Shown: one piece after another, positions 10,263 to 10,600 of the stretch
How positions within the stretch are numbered: position 1 is the first letter of the stretch
How the letters are laid out: each line of letters opens with the position of its first letter
Source: Verrucomicrobiota bacterium
GTDB lineage: Bacteria > Verrucomicrobiota > Kiritimatiellia > Kiritimatiellales > Tichowtungiaceae
Length of the DNA stretch: 10,600 nt
Direction: 5' to 3'
Assembly (NCBI GenBank): GCA_030619095.1
Contig: JAUXCB010000023.1
Location: forward strand, 1-10,600
Notes under the pieces: generated by a model
The model's database searches: none
Told to the model about the DNA's origin: nothing
Seen by the model: the letters and a program-made list of their open reading frames with translations, nothing else
Program-made: the position numbers and the translations under genes

Positions 10263-10600
10263 ATGAAACTATATTTTGGATTCAATCTTCAGACTCACGC
10301 ACTGCTGTGTCATGAAATGGCCAAGACCATTTCGGAGGCCGTGCCCGGCTCCCGTTTTGCCGGTGTGATGACCGTGAAGGGCGGTCGCCACGAAAAGTGG
10401 CTCAAGAAACAGACCGAAGTGGCCTACGACCTGCTCGACAGCACCGATGCCATCGAAAAGCGTGCGTTGGACTATGAGGCCCCCGTGGAACGTATTGTTG
10501 AGTGGGAGCGCCGGCTCGATTGTCCGCTTTTAGACCTGGTTATTGCGGATCGAAACATCGGGCACCGCTATATCACTGACGGTCGATATATCCGAACCGA
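10263..10600 (+). CDS. unrecognised protein of the surface glycan cluster (partial, N-terminal 112 residues)
   Basis: ATG at 10263 lies 19 bp after pseC and the frame stays open to the window edge. The protein begins MKLYFGFNLQTHALLCHEMA and contains VERIVEWERRLDCPLLDLVI followed by ADRNIGHRYITDGRY. The early strand-helix order (FGFN..THALLCHEMAKTIS, then SRFAGVM) would fit a Rossmann-like half of a glycosyltransferase or capsule-biosynthesis protein. The 'W-x-x-x-LDCPLLDLVIADR' string resembles what I remember from polysaccharide biosynthesis proteins. It does not look like PseF, PseG, PseH or PseI in this part. A role in making or attaching the pseudaminic-type glycan is inferred from context only. 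Confidence 0.6.
   Translation, partial: MKLYFGFNLQTHALLCHEMAKTISEAVPGSRFAGVMTVKGGRHEKWLKKQTEVAYDLLDSTDAIEKRALDYEAPVERIVEWERRLDCPLLDLVIADRNIGHRYITDGRYIRT

Overview
The window looks like chromosomal DNA of a free-living Gram-negative bacterium of moderate GC content. lpxK shows that it makes lipid A, rpoN that it uses sigma-54, and pseB/pseC that it makes a pseudaminic-acid-type sialic sugar. Ribosome binding sites are often weak. The gaps between genes are crowded with short dispersed repeats and near-palindromes (TTCCAA...TTGGAA, CTCTGCG...CGCAGAG, GGAGGG...CCCTCC). That repeat style recalls environmental PVC-superphylum genomes, perhaps Kiritimatiellota, but this assignment is an inference from style and no marker gene proves it.

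Left part (1-2265). The window opens with the end of an OsmC/Ohr-like gene, followed by a 313-bp gap made almost wholly of structured repeats. On the minus strand come a DEDDy 3'-5' exonuclease with a probable terminator, then a compact type II toxin-antitoxin pair: a Phd/YefM-like antitoxin overlapping a PIN-domain (VapC) toxin by ATGA, with a 17-bp palindrome in the putative promoter. A 398-bp gene-free mosaic of repeats follows.

Middle part (2266-3505). This is a graveyard of defence or addiction genes. It holds an orphan DUF433 antitoxin-like gene whose 3' end runs into a dispersed repeat, the C-terminal half of an XRE-type HTH regulator (minus), and the C-terminal half of an AbiEi-like antitoxin (plus) joined head-on to it. 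An AbiEii nucleotidyltransferase toxin gene follows, with its middle deleted and its reading frame broken. A perfect 36-bp palindrome closes the block.

Right part (3506-10600). rpoN (minus) diverges from a plus-strand cluster: a WalJ/YycJ-like metallo-beta-lactamase-fold hydrolase, lpxK, an unrecognised six-helix membrane protein, pseB, a 24-codon small ORF with a strong Shine-Dalgarno sequence, pseC, and the first 112 codons of an unrecognised gene probably belonging to the glycan pathway. LpxK completes the phosphorylated lipid A disaccharide. PseB and PseC carry out the first two steps from UDP-GlcNAc towards pseudaminic acid, so the cluster serves the cell envelope or surface glycans.

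The most interesting points are the small ORF translationally coupled to pseC inside a 13-bp inverted repeat, the repeat-derived N-terminus of PseC, the symmetric palindrome at 3372-3407, and the three-hairpin element at 378-469. I saw no CRISPR array, tRNA, rRNA or complete insertion sequence.
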